Below the pieces are notes generated by a model, which worked only from the letters and a program-made list of their open reading frames with translations, was not told where the DNA came from and made no database searches. DNA of 64,000 nucleotides from Nitrospira sp. (lineage in GTDB: Bacteria > Nitrospirota > Nitrospiria > Nitrospirales > Nitrospiraceae). The position numbers were made by a program, and so were the translations under genes. Of this stretch, positions 41,104-48,404 are shown in pieces (the stretch's first letter is position 1; each line of letters begins with the position of its first letter). Location of the stretch: the NCBI GenBank assembly GCA_035968315.1, contig JAVYIN010000005.1, positions 186,001 through 250,000 on the forward strand, read 5' to 3'.

Positions 41104-42273
41104 ATGATCGCGTCACGCAGCTTTCTCTTGATCTGCACCGTCGGAATCTTCTGCTTCATCAGCTACAACATGGTGCGGATGCCGGTGCTGGCTTTGTTTG
41201 CCGAATCGCTGGGGGCCGGCCCGGAGCGCATCGGCTTGATCGTATCGGTTTCGACCTTGACCGGTGTGTTGCTCAAGCTCCCGTCCGGGGCCCTGTCCGA
41301 TATCTATGGCCGCCGCTTTCTCTTACGGATCGGCGTCGTGGCCTTCGGCCTGCCGCCGTTTTTGTATCCTTTCATCACGGATCTGAATACCCTCACTGCG
41401 TTGCGGTTCGTGCATGGATTGGCGACAGCAATTTTCGCCCCCAGCGCGCTGGCGACCGTGGCGGAACTCTATCGCGAGCGGCGCGGGGCCGCGCTCGGCA
41501 CCTATACGGCCTGCACCCAGTCAGGGGCGCTGCTCGGTCCCTTCATCGGTGGGTATCTCGTCTATGCGGCAGGATTCAATTGGTCGTTTATCACGGCCGG
41601 CGTCTTCGGCTGCGTGGCGATCGTGCTGTTTTACAGTCTGCATCTGGATGTGGCGACGCCGCGAGTGCAACAGAAGGGGATGCAGCCGCTTCTGGCCGAG
41701 ATGTGGAAGGGCTTCGTCGTGGTGGCCAGGAATCGCAAAGTGCTCATCACGAGCTCCACGGACGGCGCGAAGATGATTGCCAATGGCGCGTTGATGGCCT
41801 TTCTGCCGCTCTATGGTGTGGCGGCGGGGTTGAATCCCGGCGAGGTGGGGCTCTTGTTCACCGTCCAAGCGGCGACATCGTTCTTCTCAAAGCCAATTAT
41901 GGGACGGGTGTCAGACCGAATGGGGCGGCAGCCGCTGATCGTGATCGGGCTGCTGATTTGCGCGGCCACGTTCGTCTTGATGCCGCATGTTGCGCTCTTT
42001 CCCGTCTTGCTCCTGCTGTCGGCTGGGTTTGGATTCGGTGAAGCCGTGGTCTCCTCGTCTTCGTCGGCGCTGGTGGCGGATAGCTCCGAGTTCAAGACGC
42101 TGGGGGCGGGGATGGGCATGCAGGGGACGATTATGGATATCGGCCACGCGAGCGGGCCACTGTTGGCCGGTGTGCTCATCGAGCGCATGAGCTATTCCAG
42201 CGCCTTTGCGATCATCGCGGGCATCCAATTGCTGGCGGCAGCGTCGTTCTGGATCACGATGAGGAATAAATAG
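41104..42273 (+). CDS. Major facilitator superfamily transporter
   Basis: A 389-residue MFS protein with about 12 transmembrane helices. The motif between helices 2 and 3 reads LPSGALSDIYGRRFLLRIG, and its second-half counterpart is GRVSDRMGRQPLIVIGLL. ATG 41104 is chosen because the first helix starts immediately after it; the longer frame lies in the hydrolase gene. Its position between ribD and ribE hints at flavin or precursor transport, but the sequence does not identify the substrate. Drug/proton antiport is equally possible. Confidence 0.88.
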   Translation: MIASRSFLLICTVGIFCFISYNMVRMPVLALFAESLGAGPERIGLIVSVSTLTGVLLKLPSGALSDIYGRRFLLRIGVVAFGLPPFLYPFITDLNTLTALRFVHGLATAIFAPSALATVAELYRERRGAALGTYTACTQSGALLGPFIGGYLVYAAGFNWSFITAGVFGCVAIVLFYSLHLDVATPRVQQKGMQPLLAEMWKGFVVVARNRKVLITSSTDGAKMIANGALMAFLPLYGVAAGLNPGEVGLLFTVQAATSFFSKPIMGRVSDRMGRQPLIVIGLLICAATFVLMPHVALFPVLLLLSAGFGFGEAVVSSSSSALVADSSEFKTLGAGMGMQGTIMDIGHASGPLLAGVLIERMSYSSAFAIIAGIQLLAAASFWITMRNK

Positions 42274-42348
42274 GCCGATGCTATAATGGCGCGGGAAATG
42301 ATATGCAGGCTGTGATGGCCCTAATCCTATCGTTATGAGGAACACCTG

Positions 42349-43002
42349 ATGTTCACCGGCATTGTGGAAGAAATGGGCGCGGTTATTTCACTGGAAAAGA
42401 CGCTGGCCGGGACGAAGATGACCATTCTGGCGTCACTCGTCATGAGCGATCTCAAGATCGGCGACAGTGTGAGTGTGAGCGGGGTCTGTCTGACGGCGAT
42501 CTCGAAGGGGGAAAACAATTTTACCGTCGAAGTCTCGCCGGAAACGCTCTCGGTCACGACGCTCGGCCAGTTCACCGCCGGGGCCCCGGTGAATCTCGAA
42601 CGGGCGATGAAGCTCAACGAGCGCATCGGCGGCCATCTGGTGGCGGGGCACGTCGATGGTGTCGGCACGATTCGGAGCCGGCATCAGGAAGGGAACGCGA
42701 TTTTCTTTACGATCGAAGCCCAACCGGAAGTGCTGCGCTACTGCGTGGTGAAAGGCTCCATCACCGTCGATGGCATCAGCCTGACGATCAACGACGTATC
42801 CGCTCACGGGTTCTCGGTCGCCATCATCCCCCATACCGCCAAAGTCACCACGCTCGGCCTCAAACAGGTCAACGATCCTGTCAATCTCGAATCCGACCTC
42901 ATCGGCAAATACGTCGAACGCCTCCTCCAAGAACGCAGCCAGCTTCCGAAAACCACGCCGATCATCGATAAGGACTATCTGCAAAAGCGGGGATTGATCT
43001 GA
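42349..43002 (+). CDS. ribE: Riboflavin synthase alpha chain
   Basis: A 217-residue protein starting MFTGIVEEMGAVISLEK with two lumazine-binding repeats: LKIGDSVSVSGVCLTAI in the first and VVKGSITVDGISLTINDV in the second, with the substrate-binding GHVDGVG segment. It joins two lumazine molecules into riboflavin. A TATAAT-like -10 at 42282-42287 may give it its own promoter. Lumazine synthase (ribH) would be expected nearby but is not downstream here. The gene is followed by a hairpin at 43073-43093. Confidence 0.96.
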   Translation: MFTGIVEEMGAVISLEKTLAGTKMTILASLVMSDLKIGDSVSVSGVCLTAISKGENNFTVEVSPETLSVTTLGQFTAGAPVNLERAMKLNERIGGHLVAGHVDGVGTIRSRHQEGNAIFFTIEAQPEVLRYCVVKGSITVDGISLTINDVSAHGFSVAIIPHTAKVTTLGLKQVNDPVNLESDLIGKYVERLLQERSQLPKTTPIIDKDYLQKRGLI

Positions 43003-43072
43003 TGTCTTCAGCGGTTCTGCGTACGCTCCACGGTCACATTCTTCGGCGGCCCCTGTAATATCCATATTGTTC

Positions 43073-43093
43073 CCCCTCCTTCGTAAGGAGGGG
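43073..43093. repeat. GC-rich hairpin after ribE
   Basis: CCCCTCCTT-CGT-AAGGAGGGG is a 9-bp stem with a 3-base loop, flanked by GAGGGGAGGTTGAGG. It resembles a small palindromic repeat found between genes in many bacteria. There is no U-tract, so a terminator role is uncertain. Confidence 0.6.
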
Positions 43094-43183
43094 CGAGGGG
43101 AGGTTGAGGTTTTGCCTGGAACGCAGGGTCAACGCGAGTGCGTGGCTTGACCTATGCCGTGTCGCGGAATAGACTGATGCCCC

Positions 43184-43462
43184 ATGATACGGTCCTTCCG
43201 CTCAAAGGCGGCCGAGTCATTGTTTGCCGATGAAGACGTGCCGCGCTTTCGTGCGTTTGAGCGGATAGCCAGAAGGAAACTTTTAGTGTTGCACCGGGCG
43301 AAATCGCTCGATGATCTGCGTGTCCCGCCTGGAAATCGTTTGGAAGCGTTGAGCGGGAACCGAAAGGGGCAACACAGCATTCGAATCAACGACCAGTGGC
43401 GGATTTGTTTTGTGTGGGATCAGGGCGATGCCTGTGACGTTGAGATCGTGGATTATCATTGA
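43184..43462 (+). CDS. higB: HigB-family toxin (first higBA module)
   Basis: A 92-residue RelE/ParE-fold toxin of the HigB type: MIRSFRSKAAESLFADED start, ARRKLLVLHRAKSLDDLRVP, NRLEALSGNRKGQHSIRIN and DQWRICFVWDQGDACDVEIVDYH. HigB toxins cleave mRNA on the ribosome. The toxin-first order with higA 8 bp downstream is standard for this family. It marks the left edge of a low-GC accessory segment. Confidence 0.92.
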   Translation: MIRSFRSKAAESLFADEDVPRFRAFERIARRKLLVLHRAKSLDDLRVPPGNRLEALSGNRKGQHSIRINDQWRICFVWDQGDACDVEIVDYH

Positions 43463-43470
43463 GGTGCAGC

Positions 43471-43773
43471 ATGGCGCGCAAACGGGTGCTTGAGCCGATT
43501 CATCCGGGAGAGATTTTGTTCGAAGATTTCATGAAGCCGATGGAGATCAGCATCAACCGGCTTGCCCGCGAGATCCACGTGTCGCCTGGGCGGATCAGCG
43601 CGATCGTCAACGGAAAGCGCGCTATCACGGCTGATACGGCGCTTCGGTTGAGCCGCTATTTGGGAACGTCGTCGGATCTCTGGATGGGGCTTCAAAGTGA
43701 GTTCGATCTGCGTGTGGCGAAGCGGGCCGTCGGGGAAGAAATCGAGCGGTGCATTCAGCAGCACGTGGCATGA
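43471..43773 (+). CDS. higA: HigA-family antitoxin (first higBA module)
   Basis: A 100-residue XRE helix-turn-helix antitoxin: PIHPGEILFEDFMKPMEIS, NRLAREIHVSPGRISAIVNG and the closing SSDLWMGLQSEFDLRVAK, the HigA pattern. ATG 43471 is chosen for its GAGG motif 7 bp upstream and the family start; an in-frame upstream start at 43459 is less likely. It should neutralise HigB and repress its own operon. Confidence 0.92.
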   Translation: MARKRVLEPIHPGEILFEDFMKPMEISINRLAREIHVSPGRISAIVNGKRAITADTALRLSRYLGTSSDLWMGLQSEFDLRVAKRAVGEEIERCIQQHVA

Positions 43774-43825
43774 TTGGCTCCCTGTGGGGCGTCGTGAGGT
43801 TTCACGGCGTGTTGTACGGGCAGCA

Positions 43826-45034
43826 ATGGCGGATCCGGCTCTTATGCGGATTGGCCTAAACTCTTTTGGACAACTAGCCCCATTTGGGGAGATGGAATCT
43901 GTAATGTTTTACTCGCGAAGAATCAACTCAGAAACACAGAAGGTTGAAGTCTGGGAATGTGAGTGGTCAAACAAGGGTACCGGAATGGCAAAGAAAGATT
44001 TTCTTCGCAAGATCGGTGACGAAGAGGATTTCGACTTTCATCAAGATGCCTATGGTGCTGCTGATGCTGTGTGCTGGGCTCCTGGCAGAACAATAGGCAA
44101 TATAGCTGTTAGTTCAGAAGAAGCCTTCGGGATGTTTGTGGAAAAGGCTGGAAATGACGCGGTGCTCCCTTGCCAAATAATTCCGTCTGGAAAGTTCCGA
44201 AACGGCGCCAAACGCTGGTACTGCAAAACACATCAAATTCACTGGGGCGTAAAGGCAGATTACGCGGCCGCCTCAGAATCTGGAGAAGTTTTATGCAGCA
44301 ACCATCTTGCAAAGATGAGCTACGTTATCGATCCGCTCGAGATTGAGTTCAAGGATTTCGAAGAGATTGGCATTTGGTGCTCTCTCCCTCCGGCACTATC
44401 AAGTGAAAGCATATCCAAGAGAGCTCCGAAGATTCATGTTCACAAGAGATTCAGCAGTAACTCCAATAAAGTTTTAGACAAGGACTTTGATGCTATCGTT
44501 TGTTCTTATAACGAAGACATGGGGCTGTTTGACAATCCTGAAATCACGAAGATTCAAGTTACGCCACCCGCGGCATTTGAATTCGTTCGCTCCCTTGAGG
44601 AGGGACGTGAAATGTCTTGTGTCACTTGCAAGAAATGTGGCTACCCGCACTTAGATTTAGGCGACTTCGCCATAAGCCCACACAAGAAACACTTCTGTGG
44701 CAACTGCGGTAACGATAGTATTTGGACTCCAGAACCGATTGTCTCCACGCCACTGAAACCACTGCATGATCGGTTTAGTAACAGCAACACCTATGTTGTC
44801 CCGGATCGAGCGTTCAACCTTGATGACTATGCAGGATTTGAGTATGAACTGTGGTCGTCAACACCGGCCGTGCTATGGACAGCCAATCGGCCCCAGGAAA
44901 AAGGAATTCATGTGCATGTGTATGAGAAGGGGCGTCGAGTTGTCGATGACACATTTGGCACGGTGGTCTATCATGGTAAGCCACTCGATCGGGATTCAAT
45001 GTGGCAAAACATGGTTCAAAACACGTTGTACTGA
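43826..45034 (+). CDS. Hypothetical protein with zinc ribbon, cassette-borne
   Basis: About 402 residues, no family recognised with certainty. The first two thirds hold conserved-looking segments (WECEWSNKGTGMAKKDFLRK, ADAVCWAPGRTIG). A four-cysteine zinc ribbon lies near residue 295 (CVTCKKCGYPHLDLG, then HKKHFCGNCGND). Base composition is clearly more AT-rich than the neighbours. ATG 43826 is tentative; 43847 and 43892 are alternatives. The gene ends 4 bp before an attC-like site, as expected for an integron cassette ORF. A phage-defence role is possible from context only. Confidence 0.6.
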   Translation: MADPALMRIGLNSFGQLAPFGEMESVMFYSRRINSETQKVEVWECEWSNKGTGMAKKDFLRKIGDEEDFDFHQDAYGAADAVCWAPGRTIGNIAVSSEEAFGMFVEKAGNDAVLPCQIIPSGKFRNGAKRWYCKTHQIHWGVKADYAAASESGEVLCSNHLAKMSYVIDPLEIEFKDFEEIGIWCSLPPALSSESISKRAPKIHVHKRFSSNSNKVLDKDFDAIVCSYNEDMGLFDNPEITKIQVTPPAAFEFVRSLEEGREMSCVTCKKCGYPHLDLGDFAISPHKKHFCGNCGNDSIWTPEPIVSTPLKPLHDRFSNSNTYVVPDRAFNLDDYAGFEYELWSSTPAVLWTANRPQEKGIHVHVYEKGRRVVDDTFGTVVYHGKPLDRDSMWQNMVQNTLY

Positions 45035-45038
45035 AGTT

Positions 45039-45099
45039 GCCTAACAATACAGTGTATCCGGCGCCCGCAATCGAGTGTGGCTGATTGTGAACGTTAGGC
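45039..45099 (+). repeat. attC-like integron recombination site
   Basis: GCCTAAC (45039-45045) and GTTAGGC (45093-45099) are perfect inverted core sites 61 bp apart end to end, around an imperfectly symmetric interior. The site sits 4 bp after one ORF and 22 bp before the next, as in gene cassettes. The next ORF ends with its TAA inside GCCTAAC at 46119-46125. Confidence 0.6.
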
Positions 45100-45121
45100 C
45101 ACATCCAGGCATGGTGACTCG

Positions 45122-46123
45122 ATGGCTCAGATAACACGGTCTCAGAGATTCCTCCAGAAGGCTGAGGCTGCCTTGGTCGCAGCCATTGAGATCTACAACA
45201 AACCTGACTTTCGTTACCGTGAAGAGTCCTTCGCCATTCTGGTCCTCAATGCATGGGAGCTCCTACTCAAAGCCAAGCTTCTCACTGAACACTCCAATGA
45301 TCCCAAGTGCCTTTACGTCTATGAGGCGCGGGCAAGCAAGAAGGGAAAGCCGACGAAGAAGCGCTACAAGAAGCGCAACAGGGCCGGTAACTGCCAAACC
45401 TTGGGTCTGGGGCAATGCGTCGTTGCACTGGAGAAACGCGGCACAGCACTAGCCCCTGGTGTCAAAAAGAATCTCGACGCAATCTCAGAGGTTCGCGATA
45501 ATGCCGTCCACTTCATCGCCGCCGGGCCTCTTCTAGCCAAGCAGGTCTTTGAGTTCGGTACTGCGGCTGTCGCAAACTTCCTTCGTCTAGCGCGCGAGTG
45601 GTTTGCCTACGATTTGTCCAAATATCACCTCTATCTCATGCCCATCGGGTTTGTTGCGCCACCTCGCGATGCGGAGAGCATTGTTGTCAGTAGCGATGAA
45701 GCCCTATTGATTCGATACCTTTCGGCCTTGGCAGCAGCCACCGAGGTCGCTGATGACGATCCATATCAAATTGCACTCACCCTGAATCTTCGGATGAAGC
45801 GCACCAACGCCACTACTGGGCTTAGAGTGGCGATTACCGACGACCCTGACGCTCCGAAAGTCTTCCTGAAGGACGAGGTGTTTAAGGCCCGCTATCCCTG
45901 GACATACAACCAGCTTACTGCGAAGCTTCGGAAGCGCTATTCCGACTTCAAGGTTACGAACAAGTATCATGTCGCCCGCAGGGCTCTGATGGCCGATGCT
46001 AAGTACTGCATGTCTCGCTTCTTGGACCCAGACAATCCAAAGAGCGCACGACAAGACTTCTTCAGCCCTCATGTGTTTGAGGAGTTTGACAAACGCTACA
46101 CTCTTCGCAAAGGTGTGGCCTAA
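45122..46123 (+). CDS. DUF3644 protein with HEPN-like RxxxxH motif
   Basis: A 333-residue protein of the DUF3644 type: SQRFLQKAEAALVAAIEIYNKPDFRYREESFAILVLNAWELLLKA-like N-terminal helices (residues 5-50), then ISEVRDNAVHFI, where R-D-N-A-V-H is the Rx4H signature of HEPN RNases, and a C-terminal TYNQLTAKLRKRYSDFKVTNKY region. HEPN proteins with this motif are often RNases in TA or antiviral systems; activity here is inferred. The stop TAA lies within GCCTAAC, the 5' core of a second, truncated attC-like site. Confidence 0.75.
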   Translation: MAQITRSQRFLQKAEAALVAAIEIYNKPDFRYREESFAILVLNAWELLLKAKLLTEHSNDPKCLYVYEARASKKGKPTKKRYKKRNRAGNCQTLGLGQCVVALEKRGTALAPGVKKNLDAISEVRDNAVHFIAAGPLLAKQVFEFGTAAVANFLRLAREWFAYDLSKYHLYLMPIGFVAPPRDAESIVVSSDEALLIRYLSALAAATEVADDDPYQIALTLNLRMKRTNATTGLRVAITDDPDAPKVFLKDEVFKARYPWTYNQLTAKLRKRYSDFKVTNKYHVARRALMADAKYCMSRFLDPDNPKSARQDFFSPHVFEEFDKRYTLRKGVA

Positions 46124-46174
46124 CCTGCGCATGATGGCAGGAAATGGAAGCCCGGTTTCAGGCTAGAAAAGAAA

Positions 46175-46378
46175 ATGTACCGGGAGTCTTTTCTTGGCGT
46201 CACGGCCTTGGATACGGCGCTGTCCATTGAGGATATGGATGTTCCAGGATTCAGACTGCATCCCTTGAAAGGCTTGGAGCGCGGCCGATGGTCTGTATGG
46301 GTAAATGGAAACTGGCGTGTAACATTCAAGTTCAAAGACGGACACGCCTACATCTTGGATTATGAGGACTACCACTAA
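46175..46378 (+). CDS. higB: HigB-family toxin, N-terminally truncated (second higBA module)
   Basis: 67 residues covering only the C-terminal part of HigB: GVTALDTALSIEDMDVPGFR, then HPLKGLERGRWSVWVNGNWR and DGHAYILDYEDYH. The expected opening (MIKSFRHKGLE-type, about 25 residues) is missing: upstream, the frame holds unrelated sequence and reaches a stop at the cassette boundary (46121). The toxin may be inactive. The ATG at 46175 has AGAAAAGA upstream. The stop overlaps the ATG of higA. Confidence 0.8.
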   Translation: MYRESFLGVTALDTALSIEDMDVPGFRLHPLKGLERGRWSVWVNGNWRVTFKFKDGHAYILDYEDYH

Positions 46379-46671
46379 TGGCTATGCACAATCCTCCCCA
46401 TCCCGGTGAGTTCATTGTCCAGGTCTATCTGGAACCCAATAACCTGAGCGGGCGCGAACTGGCCGGGAAGCTCAGTGTGGCTGCTTCAACGCTGAATCGC
46501 ATTCTTACTGGTGCGAGCCGTATCAGCCCTGACATGGCGTTACGCCTTTCCAAGGCTCTTGGCCGTTCTCCGGAGAGTTGGCTCGCCATGCAGTCCAACT
46601 ATGATCTTTGGCAAGCCATGCAGCATGTGAAACTCGGCAAAGTTGAGAAAGTCCGGCTCACAGCGGCCTAA
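46378..46671 (+). CDS. higA: HigA-family antitoxin (second higBA module)
   Basis: A 97-residue XRE antitoxin: NPPHPGEFIVQVYLEP, GRELAGKLSVAASTLNRILTG, SRISPDMALRLSKALGRSPESWLAMQSNYDLW. Complete and well conserved. Its ATG shares one base with the TAA of the truncated higB. With a broken toxin it may persist as a solitary antitoxin, possibly able to cross-protect against related toxins. Confidence 0.92.
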   Translation: MAMHNPPHPGEFIVQVYLEPNNLSGRELAGKLSVAASTLNRILTGASRISPDMALRLSKALGRSPESWLAMQSNYDLWQAMQHVKLGKVEKVRLTAA

Positions 46672-46787
46672 TCGGATAATGGGGAGTCTCTCTTGGGTGT
46701 GTAATTCTGAAACGATTCCTGCCTCTTTGTGTTCTCCCTGTTCTTAGCGCGGTGTTCGGCTAAGAACAGGGCTCCAGATTTAAGCAG

Positions 46788-47246
46788 TTATTTCACTAAG
46801 AACGGTTTCGAGTCTTCGCCGGACGCGGTTGTGACCGTGAGGATGGCCATCCCTTTCCGTCCGCCGCTTGGAACGGTGGTCGTAATCGTGTTGGCGTTTT
46901 CCAGTTTGAATGTGGCGGTGCGACCGGGGCCGAAGGAGACGGTGCGCACACATTCCGCGACGCCGAAGTTGGTACCGGTCAAGGTCACCTTGTCTCCGGC
47001 CTTTCCTTCATCCGGACTGACGATGGTGATTGTCGGGGCGATTCCGAAACAGGCAGGAGCCTTTCCGGCGGTTTCGGCGCTCTGGTAGGTGGGTTTTCCG
47101 GCTGAGCCTTTCGGGGCTCCCGTCGCCGTCTTGCTCTTTCCGGATGATTTCTTGGATTCCGCGAAGGCGCTGGTTCCGCTTACGATGACGAGCAGTCCCA
47201 GGATGAGGCTCAGGCATAGGACTCTCCCATCAGTGCGATTCTTCAT
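46788..47246 (-). CDS. Secreted IPT/TIG-domain protein
   Basis: A 152-residue exported protein: signal peptide at residues 1-29 (LSLILGLLVIVSGTSAFAE), a Lys/Ser/Gly-rich linker (about 30-60), then one IPT/TIG immunoglobulin-like domain (PTITIVSPDEGKAGDKVTLTG, NFGVAECVRTVSFGPG, ITTTVPSGGRKG). TIG domains are surface or polysaccharide-binding modules. Two Cys could form a disulfide. A 7-bp inverted repeat (47270-47276 with 47283-47289) lies upstream, between this gene and the TPR gene. Confidence 0.85.
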   Translation of the reverse strand: MKNRTDGRVLCLSLILGLLVIVSGTSAFAESKKSSGKSKTATGAPKGSAGKPTYQSAETAGKAPACFGIAPTITIVSPDEGKAGDKVTLTGTNFGVAECVRTVSFGPGRTATFKLENANTITTTVPSGGRKGMAILTVTTASGEDSKPFLVK

Positions 47247-47340
47247 GTCGATCTCCTCATGTGTGTGACGGCTGATACTCGTCAGCCGCCGGTGCAGGTC
47301 ACGGAGTGATGGCCGCGCTTGTGGCGGCGGGACGGAACGG

Positions 47341-48294
47341 CTAAGGCACCAGTTGTTTCAACTGGTGTTCGATGCGGGCTTGGAGTGCTGACTGATGGCC
47401 TGTCTGCGGGACGAGGGCGAGGGCTTCTCGATAGACGTGGGCCGCCTCGGTCGTTCGCCCGCTGGCCTGGAGTGTCTCAGCATACTCGACATGGAGGGTT
47501 GGGTCCATATTTTGTGAGCGCAGCGCCTCTTGGTATTCGGCGATCGCTCCGGGAAGGTCGCCGGATCGTTTCAGTGCCAGGGCGAGGTTGCGGCGCGCGC
47601 GCAGGTGTCCCGGTTCGGTGGTCAGCGCGGCGCGATATTCGGTGATGGCCTGGGTGAGGGCGCCTTGCTCGTAGTAGATGTTGCCCAAGGTGGTATGGGC
47701 TCCGGCATGGCCGGGGTCCTGCTTGAGGAGCAGTTCGAAGTGGCGCTTGGCCCAGTCCTGGTCGCCGGTTTTGCGAAAGGCCAGGCCGATGTTGAAGCGG
47801 GCCGCGATATGGTTGGGGTTGAGGCTCAAGACCGCGTACAAGGCCCGAATGGCGGCACTGTAATTGTTGAGCTGGCCGTAGAGAATGCCGAGGCGAAAAT
47901 GGCTTTCGAGATGGGCAGGAGACTGTTTGACGATGGTCTCATACTCTTGAATGGCACCATCACGATCGTGGGTTTCTTCGAGCGTCGTCGCCAGGAGGTA
48001 GCGCGCCTCCGTCAGGCTGGGTTGGCGTTCGAGCACCTGCCGTACCGTTGCAATCACGCCGTTCAGATCTCCTTGCGCCCGCAGGGCTTGCGCCTGGCGC
48101 AGCAATGTGGCGGCGGCTTCCTGTGGTGTGGGTTGGTGTATCTGGGCTGATTGTTTGGCGGCGAGCTGGTTCCCCGCCAGAACATCGGTGGCGGACAAGG
48201 CGCAGAGCCCGGTCAGGAGCAGGCAGACAGTCGGGAGACGCCGGTTGTGTGTAGGGCAATGAGGTAGACGCGACATGGGTCGAATGAGAGACAT
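47341..48294 (-). CDS. Exported TPR-repeat protein
   Basis: About 317 residues: a signal peptide (TVCLLLTGLCALSATDVLAG), then six to seven tetratricopeptide repeats (for example DGAIQEYETIVKQSPAHLES, YSAAIRALYAVLSLNPNHIA, LTQAITEYRAALTTEPGHLR). TPRs mediate protein contacts; the partner is unknown. ATG 48294 or 48276 both give a signal peptide; the longer frame runs back through the acs terminator and is rejected. It is downstream of acs but separated by a terminator. Confidence 0.85.
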   Translation of the reverse strand: MSLIRPMSRLPHCPTHNRRLPTVCLLLTGLCALSATDVLAGNQLAAKQSAQIHQPTPQEAAATLLRQAQALRAQGDLNGVIATVRQVLERQPSLTEARYLLATTLEETHDRDGAIQEYETIVKQSPAHLESHFRLGILYGQLNNYSAAIRALYAVLSLNPNHIAARFNIGLAFRKTGDQDWAKRHFELLLKQDPGHAGAHTTLGNIYYEQGALTQAITEYRAALTTEPGHLRARRNLALALKRSGDLPGAIAEYQEALRSQNMDPTLHVEYAETLQASGRTTEAAHVYREALALVPQTGHQSALQARIEHQLKQLVP

Positions 48295-48343
48295 GAAGAC
48301 CTTGATGGGGTGGTGTTCTTGCGGCTGAGTGATGAGTGAAACA

Positions 48344-48370
48344 GGAGCCGGCCCGAGGCGGGCCGGCTCC
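48344..48370 (-). terminator. Intrinsic terminator of acs
   Basis: A perfect 12-bp GC-rich stem (GGAGCCGGCCCG and complement) with a 3-base loop, 35 bp past the acs stop on the minus strand, followed by TGTTTCACTC. Confidence 0.85.
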
Positions 48371-48404
48371 GATGCACTGACACGTGGCTGGTGGCAAGAC
48401 GCGG

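Noticed and set aside
42274-42348. FMN riboswitch before ribE
   Set aside because: The gap is under 80 bp and lacks the conserved FMN-aptamer segments.
43073-43093. Terminator of ribE
   Set aside because: A good hairpin but no T-run; listed as a repeat instead.
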